From Thermoactinomyces daqus (GTDB lineage: Bacteria; Bacillota; Bacilli; Thermoactinomycetales; Thermoactinomycetaceae): a stretch of 64,000 nucleotides of DNA. The DNA lies in NCBI RefSeq assembly GCF_000763315.1, contig NZ_JPST01000015.1, positions 1-64,000 of the forward strand, read 5' to 3'. The first letter of the stretch is position 1; every line of letters begins with the position of its first letter. Below, one piece after another: positions 42,223 through 52,173 of the stretch. Made by a program: the position numbers and the translations under genes. The notes beneath the pieces were generated by a model. That model had not been told where the DNA came from, did no database searches, and saw nothing but the letters and a program-made list of their open reading frames with translations.

Positions 42223-42256
42223 CAGGGCTGAACCCTGTCCCCCCTTAACCTTCCAC

Positions 42257-42484
42257 CTATTTTGTAATCAAGTTCACCAATTGCAAAATACCAGAGTCAA
42301 TGATAAAGAAGAAGACGGACAATATCACAACCGTCAACAGCACAACGAGTGTGTAATTGACCATTTCCTGGCGCCCCGGCCAACGGACTTTTTTCAGTTC
42401 TTGCACGCTGCCGCGGAAAAATCCGGTTGTACCGGATACGCTTCTGCGAATTCCGCGCCCGATATTGCCGAGAAAAGCAGCCAT
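42257..42484 (-). CDS. secE: Protein translocase subunit SecE
   Basis: A 75-residue single-span subunit of the Sec channel. The amphipathic helix with conserved ELKKVRWPGRQE precedes a transmembrane helix (YTLVVLLTVVILSVFFFIID). The start at 42484 (MAAFLGNIG) follows GGGGGGACAGCC. It is encoded between rpmG and nusG. Confidence 0.96.
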   Translation of the reverse strand: MAAFLGNIGRGIRRSVSGTTGFFRGSVQELKKVRWPGRQEMVNYTLVVLLTVVILSVFFFIIDSGILQLVNLITK

Positions 42485-42526
42485 GGCTGTCCCCCCCATC
42501 TTATCTCAAGCGTCTAAACCCAAAGC

Positions 42527-42676
42527 TTATTTCGTTTCACGATGAACTTTGTGCGCGTTGCAACGCGGGCAGTATTTACGGAGTTCCAGGCGATCCGGAT
42601 GTTTCCGTTTGTTTTTGGTCAGCGCGTAGTTACGAGAACGACAATCCGTGCAAGCCAATGTGATGTTAACCCGCAT
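42527..42676 (-). CDS. rpmG: 50S ribosomal protein L33
   Basis: A 49-residue protein translated from ATG 42674-42676 to TAA 42527-42529. It begins [20 protein letters not shown] and has four cysteines in two pairs (Cys9/Cys12 and Cys36/Cys39), the zinc-binding form. AGAGGAGGTGTCGGT precedes it. It heads the rpmG-secE-nusG operon as in B. subtilis. Confidence 0.97.
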   Translation of the reverse strand: MRVNITLACTDCRSRNYALTKNKRKHPDRLELRKYCPRCNAHKVHRETK

Positions 42677-42739
42677 ACCGACACCTCCTCTATCCTTATC
42701 ACCGTACGTGTGAATGATTATAGAAAATACCCAAACTAC

Positions 42740-42767
42740 ATTATCACACCGGCTCCCATCCTGTCAA
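42740..42767 (-). promoter_or_regulatory. Sigma-A promoter of rpmG-secE-nusG
   Basis: TTGACA (42762-42767) and GATAAT (42740-42745) on the minus strand are spaced by 16 bases. This gives a leader of about 55 bases before rpmG. Confidence 0.8.
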
Positions 42768-43149
42768 TGTAAAAGCCTCGTGATCTCAGTATTGACAAAA
42801 TCGACCATCTCACAAACCGATTGTTCCTTTTTTGCCATCTGCCGCAAATCCCCCGTCTTTGGCAAACGCAATCCCGGGGCGGACGTTCGAGCAAATCAAC
42901 AGACTCCTCCGATCAACTTTTTTGGAGACAAAGAAAGATCAAGGGCACCACTTCCCGGCCGGCAACGGACTTTTACGGCAAAACCGCAATGGGCCGGGCG
43001 AAATCCCGCTAGATAAAAAATCGCGTTTATACCCGCTTTTTCGACAAAAAAATCCATCCCGGGTCGAACCGCCGTCAGTGCGTGAATGACGGAGATTTTT
43101 TGCTTATTTTTTTTAGTTCGGCAAAAAGGGATATGATGATTTTTGTCGA
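42768..43149. other. Non-coding stretch between rpmG promoter and sigH terminator
   Basis: No gene, tRNA or recognisable RNA was found in about 380 bases. Stop codons interrupt all frames and no conserved protein is suggested by the longest ones. It is the largest stretch in the window without assigned function. Confidence 0.5.
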
Positions 43150-43184
43150 ATTAAACAAAAAACAGGTGGGGGGCACCTGTTTTT
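43150..43184 (-). terminator. Terminator of sigH
   Basis: AAAACAGGTG and CACCTGTTTT form a perfect ten-base stem with a short G/C loop, and T-rich sequence follows on both strands. It lies 36 bases after the sigH stop and could work in either direction. Confidence 0.88.
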
Positions 43185-43219
43185 GAAGACGGAAACCAAC
43201 TTTGTCTGTTTTTTGGTGA

Positions 43220-43885
43220 TTAAAGGGAAATCTCACGTACTTCGAGATATCTTTCCAATTTTCTTTTTACCCGTTGCAGGGCATTGTCGATCGATTTGAC
43301 ATGTCGATTTAAGTCGACAGCGATCTCTTGGTACGAACGCCCGTCCAAGTAGAGCATAAGAACTTTTCTTTCCAAATCACTAAGAATTTTCGCTATTTTA
43401 TCTTCAATATCGTTATACTCTTCCTGGCTGATATAAATCTCTTCTGGGTTTGATAGACTTCCCGGAATCTTGTCCAACAACGTCCGGTCTGTATCGTCGT
43501 CGTAAGCAGGCTTGTCCAGTGATACATAAGAGTTTAGCGGAATGTGTTTTTGACGAGTAGCTGTTTTGATTGCAGTGATAATCTGGCGTGTGATACATAA
43601 CTCGGCAAAGGCCTTAAATGACGCAAGCTTGTCTCCTTTAAAGTCGCGAATCGCTTTAAATAGGCCAATCATTCCCTCCTGTACGATATCTTCGTGATCG
43701 GCTCCGATGAGAAAGTAAGACCTGGCTTTTGCTCTGACGAAATTTTTGTACTTATTGATCAAATATTCGAGCGCTTGATGATCTCCTACGCGAACGCCAT
43801 ATACCAGCTCTTCGTCGGCCATTGTCTTGTAATCAACTTCACTGTCAAATACGACGGAATGGCTGGATTGCAAGTTTACACTCAC
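43220..43885 (-). CDS. sigH: RNA polymerase sigma-H factor
   Basis: A 221-residue sigma-70-family factor that directs early stationary-phase and sporulation transcription. Region 2 includes EYLINKYKNFVRAKARSYFLIGADHEDIVQEGMIGLFKAIRDF; region 4 includes LYLDGRSYQEIAVDLNRHVKSIDNALQRVKRKL. The start is GTG at 43885 after GGGAGGGAAAGCG. The protein is typical in length. It has its own sigma-A promoter and terminator, separating it from rae1 and rpmG. Confidence 0.97.
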   Translation of the reverse strand: MSVNLQSSHSVVFDSEVDYKTMADEELVYGVRVGDHQALEYLINKYKNFVRAKARSYFLIGADHEDIVQEGMIGLFKAIRDFKGDKLASFKAFAELCITRQIITAIKTATRQKHIPLNSYVSLDKPAYDDDTDRTLLDKIPGSLSNPEEIYISQEEYNDIEDKIAKILSDLERKVLMLYLDGRSYQEIAVDLNRHVKSIDNALQRVKRKLERYLEVREISL

Positions 43886-43929
43886 CGCTTTCCCTCCCGA
43901 CCAAGTGCCTATAAACCCACAGTAACGAT

Positions 43930-43959
43930 ATTATATCCGAAATGAAACAAAAACGTCAA
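43930..43959 (-). promoter_or_regulatory. Sigma-A promoter of sigH
   Basis: TTGACG (43954-43959) and TATAAT (43930-43935) on the minus strand are spaced by 18 bases. In B. subtilis sigH is sigma-A transcribed and repressed by AbrB; an AbrB site could not be recognised by eye. Confidence 0.75.
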
Positions 43960-43967
43960 ATTTTCAC

Positions 43968-44489
43968 CTATTTTTTCCTTCTCCAATTCTCAAGTTTTTG
44001 CTTGATTTCCCCATTCAATCGCTCTTCCAAGGTATTTCTTTGTCGTTCATTCTTCTCCTTTCTCAATTTTTCGCTCAAATTCTTTTTGGCCAGCCGGATT
44101 TCCTCCAACAGTTCCCGCGAGGAGATCCGGTAAGCTCCCTGACCAAAAACCATGCGCTGTTCCAGGTAATCGGATGTGGCCACATAGATCGACCGATGCG
44201 GACTTTTGTATTTTTTTACAAAGCGTTCAATAAACTCATCAGCCGTTTCCTCCCGGCGCGTATAGTAAATCGCTATCTTTTCCTGGTTGGTCTCTACCTG
44301 TGCCCCCGGCGTTTGATGCGCATCGAACACCAGAAATACACGGCGGCCGGTCATCGCTTGATATTCGGACAAGTCACGGATTAATTTTCCCCGCTCTTCC
44401 TCCAATGAAACGGGATTCCATCGCACTTGCGGATCTGCGCCGATGACATTGTAACCGTCGACAACCAACCATTCTTCACGCCTAACCAT
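43968..44489 (-). CDS. rae1: Ribosome-dependent endoribonuclease Rae1 (NYN domain)
   Basis: A 173-residue NYN/PIN-like nuclease. LVVDGYNVIGADP holds the first acidic residue, FDAHQTPGA and ATSDYLEQR supply the others. B. subtilis Rae1 (YacP) cuts mRNA in the ribosomal A site. The C-terminal half is a highly charged helix (EERLNGEIKQKLENWRRKK). The start ATG overlaps the rlmB 3' end by eight bases with no good ribosome site, so translation probably depends on coupling; the exact start is uncertain. Confidence 0.87.
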   Translation of the reverse strand: MVRREEWLVVDGYNVIGADPQVRWNPVSLEEERGKLIRDLSEYQAMTGRRVFLVFDAHQTPGAQVETNQEKIAIYYTRREETADEFIERFVKKYKSPHRSIYVATSDYLEQRMVFGQGAYRISSRELLEEIRLAKKNLSEKLRKEKNERQRNTLEERLNGEIKQKLENWRRKK

Positions 44490-45222
44490 TGGTCGTCCGG
44501 CCGCGCAACACTTCATACATAAAAATTCCCGCCGCCACCGATGCGTTGAGAGAGGTCACCTTTCCCTTCATGGGCAGTCTGGCAAGAAAATCGCATTTTT
44601 CCTTGAGAAGACGACTCATTCCTTGCCCTTCGCTCCCGATGACAACAGCGACCGGTCCTTTATAATCCACTTCCGTATAGAGCGTTTCCGCTGCCCCGTC
44701 GCTTCCGACCAGCCAAACGCCACGTTCTTTCAATTCATCCGCCAAGCGGTTCAAGTTGGTTACCCGGGCGACCGGAACATATTCAATCGCTCCGGCGGAC
44801 GTTTTGGCGACAACCGAGGTCAGCCCTGCCGCTCTCCGTTTCGGGATGATCACGCCATGCACCCCCGCCGCATCGGCAGAACGCAAAATCGATCCCAGAT
44901 TGTGCGGATCTTCAATGCCGTCAAGCAGGACAAAAAACGGCGGTTCCCCTCTTTCTTCAGCACGGCGGAACAAATCATCCACGGTCGCATAGTTGTAAGC
45001 AGCGACCTGCGCCAACACGCCCTGATGGTTATTCCCTTCCGCCAACTGATCCAAACGGGCACGCGGAACCCACTGGACGGGGATCTTTTTCTCCCTGGCC
45101 TTGCGCAGGATTTCCTGGATGCTGTTTTTGTTGATTCCCTCTGCCAGCAAAATTTTCTCAATCTCTCTTCCCGACCTCAGTGCTTCAAGGACTGTATGTC
45201 TGCCAAAAGCCCAATCACTCAT
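44482..45222 (-). CDS. rlmB: 23S rRNA (guanosine-2'-O-)-methyltransferase RlmB
   Basis: A 246-residue SPOUT methyltransferase. The N-terminal substrate-binding domain (AFGRHTVLEALRSGREIEK) precedes the knotted domain with LDGIEDPHNLGSILRSADAAGVHGVII, VIGSEGQGMSRLLKEKCD and the C-terminal MKGKVTSLNASVAAGIFMYE. It modifies the P-loop guanosine of 23S rRNA in E. coli; a tRNA target (TrmH-like) is a less likely alternative. It overlaps mrnC by eight bases. Confidence 0.9.
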   Translation of the reverse strand: MSDWAFGRHTVLEALRSGREIEKILLAEGINKNSIQEILRKAREKKIPVQWVPRARLDQLAEGNNHQGVLAQVAAYNYATVDDLFRRAEERGEPPFFVLLDGIEDPHNLGSILRSADAAGVHGVIIPKRRAAGLTSVVAKTSAGAIEYVPVARVTNLNRLADELKERGVWLVGSDGAAETLYTEVDYKGPVAVVIGSEGQGMSRLLKEKCDFLARLPMKGKVTSLNASVAAGIFMYEVLRGRTTNG

Positions 45223-45649
45223 CTGAATCCGTCTCCTTTTCCACTGTTGCAATGGCTTTCTGCATTAATTGGCTTAACCGTTCTTCGTCTCCCCGGCAGT
45301 ATAAATAGCCGACCAAAGCTTCCAGGCCCGTACTCATCCGGTAATCCGTCACCTTTGCTTTTTTGGGGACGCTGCCTGACTTGGCATTGCGCCCCCGCTT
45401 GAGGATCTCCCGTTCTTCGTCCGCCAGTTCCCCTTCCAACTCACGGTAAATTTTTGCCTGGGCACCGGCGGAAACATAGCGCGTCGCCTCTTTTTGCAAA
45501 TCGTGGGGCCGGCTCACTCCGCGGGCGACCAAGTGGGAACGGATGAAAACTTCATACACGGCATCGCCGAGATAAGCGAGCAGTAGAGGATTCAACTCTT
45601 CCGGAGCCTTTCCGATACTCTCCATCATGCCCAAAAGGGAGTGCTTCAT
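45215..45649 (-). CDS. mrnC: Mini-ribonuclease III
   Basis: A 144-residue RNase III-like domain with no double-stranded RNA-binding domain. The catalytic signature is [21 protein letters not shown]. In B. subtilis it matures 23S rRNA together with L3. ATG at 45649 overlaps the cysS stop (ATGA), so it is coupled to cysS. A second acidic cluster (EERE...[16 protein letters not shown]) completes the site. Confidence 0.94.
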   Translation of the reverse strand: MKHSLLGMMESIGKAPEELNPLLLAYLGDAVYEVFIRSHLVARGVSRPHDLQKEATRYVSAGAQAKIYRELEGELADEEREILKRGRNAKSGSVPKKAKVTDYRMSTGLEALVGYLYCRGDEERLSQLMQKAIATVEKETDSDE

Positions 45650-47046
45650 TTCCGTTTCCACCTTACCCCTTGCGGAGTATCCTCGACGATGATCCCCATT
45701 CCCAAAAGCTGGTCGCGGATCGCGTCGGCCCGGGCAAAATCCCACTGTTTCCGTGCTTCCTGCCTCTGTGCGATCAGCGCTTCAATCTCTTCGTCCAGAT
45801 TAACTTCCGCTTCCGTCGCCACGAGTCCCAGGATTTCCTGTCCATAGGTTTTAAACCAGGAAAGAAGGGCTTCCGTCTCTTCTTTGGAGACAACGGGTCT
45901 GGCAATCCACTCATTGGACAGCTTTACCGCTTCAAACAGCACGCTGATCGCATTGGCCGTGTTGAAATCATCGTTCATCGCCGCTTCAAATTCTTTTTTA
46001 TAGCGATCCAGGCTGGCCGCGAGGTCGGGAGAAATCTCTCCTTCAAGAGCCGTTTCCGCCCGGTGCTTCAGATTGTCCACCGCTGTCTGCAATCGTTCAA
46101 TGCTGGATTCTGCCTGTTTCATAACCTCCTCGTTGAAGGAAATGGGATGGCGGTACTGCACGGACAAGAGGAAGTAACGCAACACTGCCGGATCATATTC
46201 CCGGCGCAACTCGACGACGCGTTTCACATTTCCCAGCGATTTGGACATCTTCTCGTTGCCCATGTTCATAAATCCGTTATGGAGCCAGTACCGGGCAAAC
46301 GGTTTTCCCGTCCACGCCTCGCTCTGGGCAATCTCGTTTTCGTGGTGCGGAAAGCACAAGTCCGCTCCGCCGGCATGGATATCCAAGGTGTCACCCAGAT
46401 ATTTGCGGGCCATCACGGAGCATTCGATATGCCATCCCGGACGCCCTGGCCCCCAAGGGGTATCCCAGCTGATCTCACCGGGTTTCGCCGCCTTCCACAG
46501 CGCAAAATCCAAGGGGTTTTCCTTCTCTTCATTTACTTCGATCCGCGCTCCCGATTTCAGTTCATCGAGCGATTGGTGCGACAGCTTTCCGTACCCCTCT
46601 TTCTTCAGGGTGCGAAAGTAAACATCTCCGTCTTTTACATAGGCGTAACCTTTGTCGATCAACACGCTGATCGCCTCAATCATTTCATCGATATGGCGGG
46701 TTGCGCGGGGATGAACATCGGCCCGTTCCACACCGAGCGCGTCCATATCCTCAAAATAGGCCTTGATATAGCGCTCGGCAATTTCCGGCACCGATTGTCC
46801 GGTTTCCTTGGACGCTCCAATCAGGCGATCATCCACGTCCGTAAAGTTTTGCACATAGGTGACGCGATAGCCGAGATAGCGCAAATATCGGCGCACAACG
46901 TCAAAAAAGACGAACACGCGGGCGTTGCCGATATGGATGTAGTTATACACAGTCGGTCCGCATACATACATGCGCACTTCGCCTTCGTGAACAGTTTTCA
47001 GCTCTTCCTTACTTCTCGTCAATGTATTGTAAAGCCGGACGGTCAT
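45646..47046 (-). CDS. cysS: Cysteinyl-tRNA synthetase
   Basis: A 466-residue class I synthetase. The HIGH-like motif is [18 protein letters not shown] is [10 protein letters not shown], and the zinc ligands include the cysteine at VCGPTVYN and the [15 protein letters not shown] region. Its start lies 38 bases inside the cysE 3' end, with AAGGAGGAACGACAAACA as ribosome site. It is expected to be controlled by the cysteine T-box upstream of cysE. Confidence 0.98.
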   Translation of the reverse strand: MTVRLYNTLTRSKEELKTVHEGEVRMYVCGPTVYNYIHIGNARVFVFFDVVRRYLRYLGYRVTYVQNFTDVDDRLIGASKETGQSVPEIAERYIKAYFEDMDALGVERADVHPRATRHIDEMIEAISVLIDKGYAYVKDGDVYFRTLKKEGYGKLSHQSLDELKSGARIEVNEEKENPLDFALWKAAKPGEISWDTPWGPGRPGWHIECSVMARKYLGDTLDIHAGGADLCFPHHENEIAQSEAWTGKPFARYWLHNGFMNMGNEKMSKSLGNVKRVVELRREYDPAVLRYFLLSVQYRHPISFNEEVMKQAESSIERLQTAVDNLKHRAETALEGEISPDLAASLDRYKKEFEAAMNDDFNTANAISVLFEAVKLSNEWIARPVVSKEETEALLSWFKTYGQEILGLVATEAEVNLDEEIEALIAQRQEARKQWDFARADAIRDQLLGMGIIVEDTPQGVRWKRK

Positions 47047-47749
47047 TGTTTGTCGTTCCTCCTTGCTTTTCTTCCGTCTCTTTCAGCTTTCTCTTCAGTT
47101 CCGCCACTTCTTTTTTCAATTCACTGATCTCATTGGACAGCGAGCGGCAAATTTCCGCAACTGGGTCGGGCAAATTGCAATGATCCAGATCATTATTCAC
47201 CCGGATGCCATCTTGAATCACAACGCGCCCCGGCACTCCGACCACTGTGGAGTTCGGGGGGACTTCACGCAAAACAACCGATCCTGCACCGATTTTGGCA
47301 AAACGGCCGACCCGAATCGAGCCCAGCACTTTCGCCCCGGCGGCGATCAACACGTGATCCTCGATCGTTGGATGGCGTTTGCCTTTTTCCTTCCCGGTCC
47401 CCCCCAGGGTAACGCCCTGGTAAATGGTTACATAATCCCCGATTTCACACGTTTCTCCGATGACAACCCCCATCCCGTGGTCAATGAAAACGCCCCGGCC
47501 GATCTTCGCTCCCGGGTGAATTTCAATCCCCGTAAAAAAGCGGCTCAGTTGGGAGATAATCCTTGCAATCAGGAGCAGGCGCCTCTTGAAAAACCAGTGG
47601 GCAATCCGGTGTGACCAAAGCGCATGCAATCCTGAGTAGGTCAAAATCACTTCCAATGCGCTCCTCGCCGCAGGATCCCGGTCAAATACCGCCTGAATAT
47701 CAGCTTGCAACGTTTTGCGCAGTTCTCTTAAACCTTTGAAAAAAGCCAT
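47009..47749 (-). CDS. cysE: Serine O-acetyltransferase
   Basis: A 246-residue enzyme making O-acetylserine, the acceptor for sulfide in cysteine synthesis. The N-terminal helical domain is followed by left-handed beta-helix hexapeptide repeats ([24 protein letters not shown]) and the catalytic His region (DHGMG). The C-terminal region is a charged coiled coil ([20 protein letters not shown]). The start at 47749 follows GGGGAGGGGGAACAAG. A T-box precedes it. Confidence 0.96.
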   Translation of the reverse strand: MAFFKGLRELRKTLQADIQAVFDRDPAARSALEVILTYSGLHALWSHRIAHWFFKRRLLLIARIISQLSRFFTGIEIHPGAKIGRGVFIDHGMGVVIGETCEIGDYVTIYQGVTLGGTGKEKGKRHPTIEDHVLIAAGAKVLGSIRVGRFAKIGAGSVVLREVPPNSTVVGVPGRVVIQDGIRVNNDLDHCNLPDPVAEICRSLSNEISELKKEVAELKRKLKETEEKQGGTTNNDRPALQYIDEK

Positions 47750-47777
47750 CTTGTTCCCCCTCCCCATTTGAACCAAA

Positions 47778-48040
47778 ATAAAACGCCTCTGCAGCAGATT
47801 TTGCTGCAGAGACGGCGAAAACCGCGGTTCCACTCTGCTTGAATTCAAGAGAGAATTCCACTTTTACCCATAACGGCGGGTTAAACCGGACTTCCCCTAC
47901 TCTGAACTGCGGTTCATTTCAGGGGTCAGCTCTTGGGGGCATTCGGGAACCGGCGAAGGGAACTTTTCACCAACCAGTTCCTCTCTGGGACATTCGCCGC
48001 AGGTTCCCTACTCTCCCAATCATCGCTTTGACGAACAGGG
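47778..48040 (-). ncRNA. T-box riboswitch, cysteine-specific
   Basis: This 263-base leader between gltX and cysE shows the universal T-box core TGGAACCGCGG (47822-47832 on plus as complement) followed by a terminator stem CGTCTCTGCAGCA/TGCTGCAGAGGCG and T-run (47781-47814). Stem I features near 47990-48040 (GATGATTGGGAGAGTAGG) are recognisable. The specifier loop reads GAATGCCC, with TGC (47939-47941), a Cys codon. Uncharged tRNA-Cys would switch on cysE-cysS and the coupled mrnC-rlmB-rae1. Confidence 0.93.
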
Positions 48041-48067
48041 ATGTTGTTTTCTATTTTCGCGAACGGT

Positions 48068-49528
48068 TCAGCCCTTGTCAATGACCGAACGCAGCCGGTT
48101 TACGACGCTTTCTTTTCCGATCAGGGCCAGGGTCTCACGCAAATCAGGGCCGTGATCCTGCCCGGTCACTGCGACGCGAATCGGCATGAACAAACGTTTT
48201 CCTTTATAGCCTGTTTCTTTCTGTATTTCTTTAAACATCGTTTTGATGGTTTCAGGCTCAAAACGGTCAGCTTCCTGCACTTTTTGCAAAAATGCCCCGA
48301 GCACTGCCGGCACATGCTCTTCGCGCAGCACTTCTGCGGCCGAATCCCCGTAGGTTACTTCGTCTTGGAAGAACAGATCCGTCAGCTCAACAATTTGCGC
48401 CACATACTCCAGTTGCTCCTGATAAAGGGAAACCAGACGGGTCACCCACTCCTCCTGTTCCGGAGAGAGCGGTGTTGTCACCCGTCCGGCCTTTTCCAGA
48501 TAAGGAATCGCCAGCCGGGTGATGCGCTCAAGCGGTGCCTGCTTAATATATTGGCCGTTCATCCATTTCAATTTGCCCGTATCGAAAATGGCAGGGGCCT
48601 TGGAAACGCGACTCAGGGAAAAAACCTGAATCAATTCGTCTTTGGAGAAGATCTCTTCCTCTCCTTCAGGCGACCAGCCCAACAGGGCGATAAAGTTGAT
48701 AATTGCTTCCGGCAGGTAACCCAGTTCCTTGTATTGATCAATAAACTGGATGATCGTTTCATCGCGCTTGCTCATCTTTTTGCCTTCCGCATTCAAAATC
48801 AGCGGAATATGCGCAAACTGCGGAACCTCAAAGCCGAGCGCTTCATAGATCAAAATCTGTTTCGGCGTGTTGGACAGGTGCTCTTCCCCACGGATCACGT
48901 GGGTGATCTTCATCAATGCATCGTCGACGACAACGGCAAAGTTGTAAGTCGGGCGCCCGTCCGGACGACGAATCACAAAATCACCGATCCCGTCGGATTC
49001 AAACCTGACCGTACCGCGGATCTCATCGTCAAAAATGATCGTTTTCCCTTCCGGAACGCGGAACCGAACGCTGGGAACCCTCCCTTCCTCTTCAAACCGC
49101 GCCCGCTCTTCCGGAGTAAGATCGCGATCCCAACCGCTGTATTTCGGGGTCTCTCCACGGGCCAACTGCTCTTCCCGCTCTTTTTCGATCTCTTCCGGAG
49201 TCGCATAGCTTAAGTATGCTTTTCCCTCCGAAAGCAACTGGTCAATATAACGATTATAAATATCGGTTCGTTCCATGCAACGGTAAGGGGCGTAAGGACC
49301 GCCCACATCAACCGATTCATCCCATTCAATTCCAAGCCATTTCAGCATGGCCATCTGTTTTTCATCCGCTCCGGGAACATTCCGCTCCGTGTCGGTATCC
49401 TCGATCCGGACAATAAAATCGCCGCCGTTCTTCTTGGCATGCAAATAGCTAAACAGCGCCGTCCGCGCACCGCCAATATGCAAATGGCCGGTCGGACTCG
49501 GTGCATATCTTGTGCGAACTCTAGCCAT
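48068..49528 (-). CDS. gltX: Glutamyl-tRNA synthetase
   Basis: A 486-residue class I synthetase. HIGH motif is [23 protein letters not shown] variant is GKKMSKRDE. In Gram-positive bacteria this enzyme usually also charges tRNA-Gln with Glu for GatCAB. It is followed by the cysE T-box. No missing element; length is in the family range (about 480-490). Confidence 0.98.
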   Translation of the reverse strand: MARVRTRYAPSPTGHLHIGGARTALFSYLHAKKNGGDFIVRIEDTDTERNVPGADEKQMAMLKWLGIEWDESVDVGGPYAPYRCMERTDIYNRYIDQLLSEGKAYLSYATPEEIEKEREEQLARGETPKYSGWDRDLTPEERARFEEEGRVPSVRFRVPEGKTIIFDDEIRGTVRFESDGIGDFVIRRPDGRPTYNFAVVVDDALMKITHVIRGEEHLSNTPKQILIYEALGFEVPQFAHIPLILNAEGKKMSKRDETIIQFIDQYKELGYLPEAIINFIALLGWSPEGEEEIFSKDELIQVFSLSRVSKAPAIFDTGKLKWMNGQYIKQAPLERITRLAIPYLEKAGRVTTPLSPEQEEWVTRLVSLYQEQLEYVAQIVELTDLFFQDEVTYGDSAAEVLREEHVPAVLGAFLQKVQEADRFEPETIKTMFKEIQKETGYKGKRLFMPIRVAVTGQDHGPDLRETLALIGKESVVNRLRSVIDKG

Positions 49529-49559
49529 TCCCCTACTACTCCTTTTGCTTAAGATCAGT

Positions 49560-50048
49560 TTATGCGTTGCAGCCGGTTTTGACTAAACAAACGACAGCCA
49601 TTGCGGCAATCCCTTCTCCCCGGCCGGTAAATCCTAGTTTTTCCGTTGTGGTTGCTTTCACATTGACATCGGTTTGCTCCGCTTCGAGCAATTGCGCGAT
49701 CCGCTCGCGCATCTCCGGTATGTACGGCGCCATCTTCGGCTTTTGAGCGATAATGGTCGCATCGACATTCCCCAGTCTGTATCCCCGTTCTTTCACCAGC
49801 TCCCAGACATGCGACAGCAATTTTGCACTGTCGGCATCCTTAAAAGCGGGATCCGTATCAGGGAAATGCTTTCCAATATCCCCCAAAGCCAACGCGCCCA
49901 AGACAGCATCGGTGATGGCGTGCAGAAGGACGTCAGCATCCGAGTGCCCCAGTAAACCTTTTTCATACGGAATCGTTACACCGCCAATCACGCAGGGGCG
50001 ATTTTCCGCCAACTGATGCACATCAAATCCTTGACCTATGCGAATCAT
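49560..50048 (-). CDS. ispF: 2-C-methyl-D-erythritol 2,4-cyclodiphosphate synthase
   Basis: A 162-residue MEP-pathway enzyme. [11 protein letters not shown] carries the zinc-binding Asp and His, [16 protein letters not shown] the third ligand region, and [21 protein letters not shown] the C-terminal signature. Its start overlaps the ispD end by 26 bases. The two act two steps apart in isoprenoid synthesis. Confidence 0.97.
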   Translation of the reverse strand: MIRIGQGFDVHQLAENRPCVIGGVTIPYEKGLLGHSDADVLLHAITDAVLGALALGDIGKHFPDTDPAFKDADSAKLLSHVWELVKERGYRLGNVDATIIAQKPKMAPYIPEMRERIAQLLEAEQTDVNVKATTTEKLGFTGRGEGIAAMAVVCLVKTGCNA

Positions 50049-50733
50049 GTTTTTTTCCCCTCATCTGGTAAATCGCTTCCGCCAAAATCAAATCGTCGGG
50101 AGTGGTCAGTTTGATGTTCGTATACTCACCGGCAACCACTTTTACCTCGATCCCCAGTGCTTCCATCAACATGGAATCATCAGTGACGAGCAGGCTTCTC
50201 TCCTGTCCGAGCTCATGGGCCCGCAGCAGATGCTCCCGGCGAAATGCCTGTGGTGTTTGCACAGCCCACAAGCGCCTGCGGTCGGGCGTTTGCTCAACCG
50301 TGCAGTTTTCATTGACCACTTTGATTGTATCCTTGACAGGAACGGCCAAGATAGCCGCATGATGCTGATAAACCTCCGCCAGCAGGCGGGAAATCGTTTC
50401 CTGACTCACAAACGGACGCACAGCATCATGGACGAGAACCCATTCACTCGTCAAACGTTTCAACCCTTCATAAACACTGTGCTGCCGTTCCTCTCCGCCG
50501 ACGACGACATCGGCCACCTTGGTCATCCCGTCTTGTTTGATCCATTTCTTGATCCGTTCTATTTCAGCCTCTTTGCTTGCGATGACGATTTCATCAATTT
50601 CCGGATGCGTTTCAAAAATGCGAAGTGTGTGAAGCAGCACCGGCTTTTCATGAAACAGCAGGAACTGTTTGCTCTCCCTGGTGTCCATTCTCTTCCCTTG
50701 TCCCGCCGCCAGAATGACTACTCCAACGCTCAA
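50023..50733 (-). CDS. ispD: 2-C-methyl-D-erythritol 4-phosphate cytidylyltransferase
   Basis: A 236-residue MEP-pathway enzyme. The nucleotide-binding motif is [18 protein letters not shown], with VHDAVRPFV and [12 protein letters not shown] downstream. The start is taken as TTG at 50733 ([11 protein letters not shown]), eight bases after AAAGGAG; a GTG/ATG is not available nearby and the longer frame reads through the ribosome site. A terminator precedes it at 50890-50934, so it probably has its own promoter in the gap, not clearly seen. Confidence 0.93.
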   Translation of the reverse strand: MSVGVVILAAGQGKRMDTRESKQFLLFHEKPVLLHTLRIFETHPEIDEIVIASKEAEIERIKKWIKQDGMTKVADVVVGGEERQHSVYEGLKRLTSEWVLVHDAVRPFVSQETISRLLAEVYQHHAAILAVPVKDTIKVVNENCTVEQTPDRRRLWAVQTPQAFRREHLLRAHELGQERSLLVTDDSMLMEALGIEVKVVAGEYTNIKLTTPDDLILAEAIYQMRGKKHDSHRSRI

Positions 50734-50889
50734 GAGTCGATCTCCTTTCAGATCCAAGCCTGTCGGAAGAATAGCGGAAGAGATTCTGCGTCCGGGCCCT
50801 TGCCGCCTCCCAAGAAAGCGGACAAAAACCGCCGGATTAAAAAAATCCCATCCACATCCCGCATTGGTTTAATCAATATCCTTGTTTCA

Positions 50890-50934
50890 GACAAAACAAT
50901 GCCCGTCTCGGTTTAGAATAAACCAACCACGGGC
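50890..50934 (-). terminator. Terminator of the carD-yacL unit
   Basis: On the minus strand GCCCGT pairs with ACGGGC, enclosing GGTTT/AAACC, and is followed by ATTGTTTTGTC. It lies 27 bases after the yacL stop. Confidence 0.75.
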
Positions 50935-50960
50935 GTTAAGGCAATGTTTTTCTGTTATTT

Positions 50961-52055
50961 TTACAAGGCGCGCTCCAATAGCTTGGGCTTTGCGAAGATC
51001 ATGCGTCCGGCCGAGGTCTGAAGCACACTGGTGACCAATACATCAATCTGATCCCCGATGTACTCCCGCCCGCCCTCAATTACGATCATCGTCCCGTCAT
51101 CGAGATAGGCCACACCCTGGCCGTGCTCTTTTCCGTCTTTGATCACTTGCACATTGATCTCTTCGCCCGGCAGAACAACCGGTTTGACGGCATTGGCCAA
51201 ATCATTGATGTTCAGAACACTTACCCCTTGAAGTTCGCAAACTTTGTTCAAGTTGAAGTCATTTGTCACCACTTTGCCGGACAGCACTTTGGCCAGCTTC
51301 ACCAGCTTGCTGTCCACTTCCTGCACTTCTTCAAAATCGCCTTCGTAAATCAGGACTTTGATATTCAACTCTTTTTGAATCTTGTTGAGAATATCCAATC
51401 CACGGCGGCCGCGGTTCCGCTTCAATACATCGGAAGAATCGGCAATATGTTGAAGCTCTTCCAATACAAAGCTGGGGATCACCAGCGTCCCTTCCAGAAA
51501 ACCGGTGCGGCAAATGTCAGCAATTCTCCCGTCGATAATTACGCTGGTATCGAGAATCTTATGCTCGGAGAAATGCTTTTCTTCCTTTTTGTTTTTGCTC
51601 TCCCGATTCTGGCGGCCCAGCTTAAAAATGGAAATAAGTTCATCGCGTTTTTTATACCCCACTCTGAATCCAAGATATCCGAACAAACCGGAAAAGATAA
51701 AAGGCAAGACGCGATTAACCCCGGGTATGGGCAGTTGCGTTAAGGGCTGTTGGATCAGAAAGGCGATCACCAAACCGAAGATCAAGCCCAAAAGACCAAA
51801 TAACCCGTCGACCGCCGGAATTTTCATCAAACGTTCTTCGCTCCAACGAATCCACTTGACCACATTGTTCGATATCCAAAAGGTGGCCACAAACATGACC
51901 AGCGCACCAAGCGTAGCACCGATATAATGCGGAGCCGGCACTTCGCCAAAATTCAGAGGAGATCGTTGAAGCACCCCGAAAAACTGCGGTCCGAAATAGA
52001 ATCCGGCGGATGCTCCGATCAAGGTAAAAGCCAATTGTACAAAGCGTTTCAGCAC
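50961..52055 (-). CDS. yacL: PIN-TRAM domain membrane protein YacL
   Basis: A 364-residue protein with about four transmembrane helices (to about residue 130), then a PIN nuclease domain with ILDTSVIIDGRIADICRTG, LEELQHIADSSD and VVTNDFNLNKVC acidic sites, and a C-terminal TRAM domain. Function is uncertain; a membrane-associated ribonuclease is suggested by the fold. The start is GTG at 52055 after GGAGGAGGTGAAGCCCC. The same gene lies beside ispD in B. subtilis. Confidence 0.92.
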   Translation of the reverse strand: MLKRFVQLAFTLIGASAGFYFGPQFFGVLQRSPLNFGEVPAPHYIGATLGALVMFVATFWISNNVVKWIRWSEERLMKIPAVDGLFGLLGLIFGLVIAFLIQQPLTQLPIPGVNRVLPFIFSGLFGYLGFRVGYKKRDELISIFKLGRQNRESKNKKEEKHFSEHKILDTSVIIDGRIADICRTGFLEGTLVIPSFVLEELQHIADSSDVLKRNRGRRGLDILNKIQKELNIKVLIYEGDFEEVQEVDSKLVKLAKVLSGKVVTNDFNLNKVCELQGVSVLNINDLANAVKPVVLPGEEINVQVIKDGKEHGQGVAYLDDGTMIVIEGGREYIGDQIDVLVTSVLQTSAGRMIFAKPKLLERAL

Positions 52056-52173
52056 GGGGCTTCACCTCCTCCCTTCCTTCTGCTATTACTCATTATAGAC
52101 ATTCTTCCAAAATGAAAACCTCTAAGTGCTCATTTTCTTATGTCCTTTTTGTAACAACGATAAAAACAAAGAA

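Noticed and set aside
42790-43100. Possible tRNA or small RNA in the rpmG-sigH gap (a GGTTCGA string occurs)
   Set aside because: The string is not flanked by a T-stem, and no acceptor or anticodon arm can be built around it.
43110-43190. Short plus-strand transcript from a TATGAT box into the sigH terminator
   Set aside because: The -35 region is only a T-run and the product would be under 60 bases; not supported.
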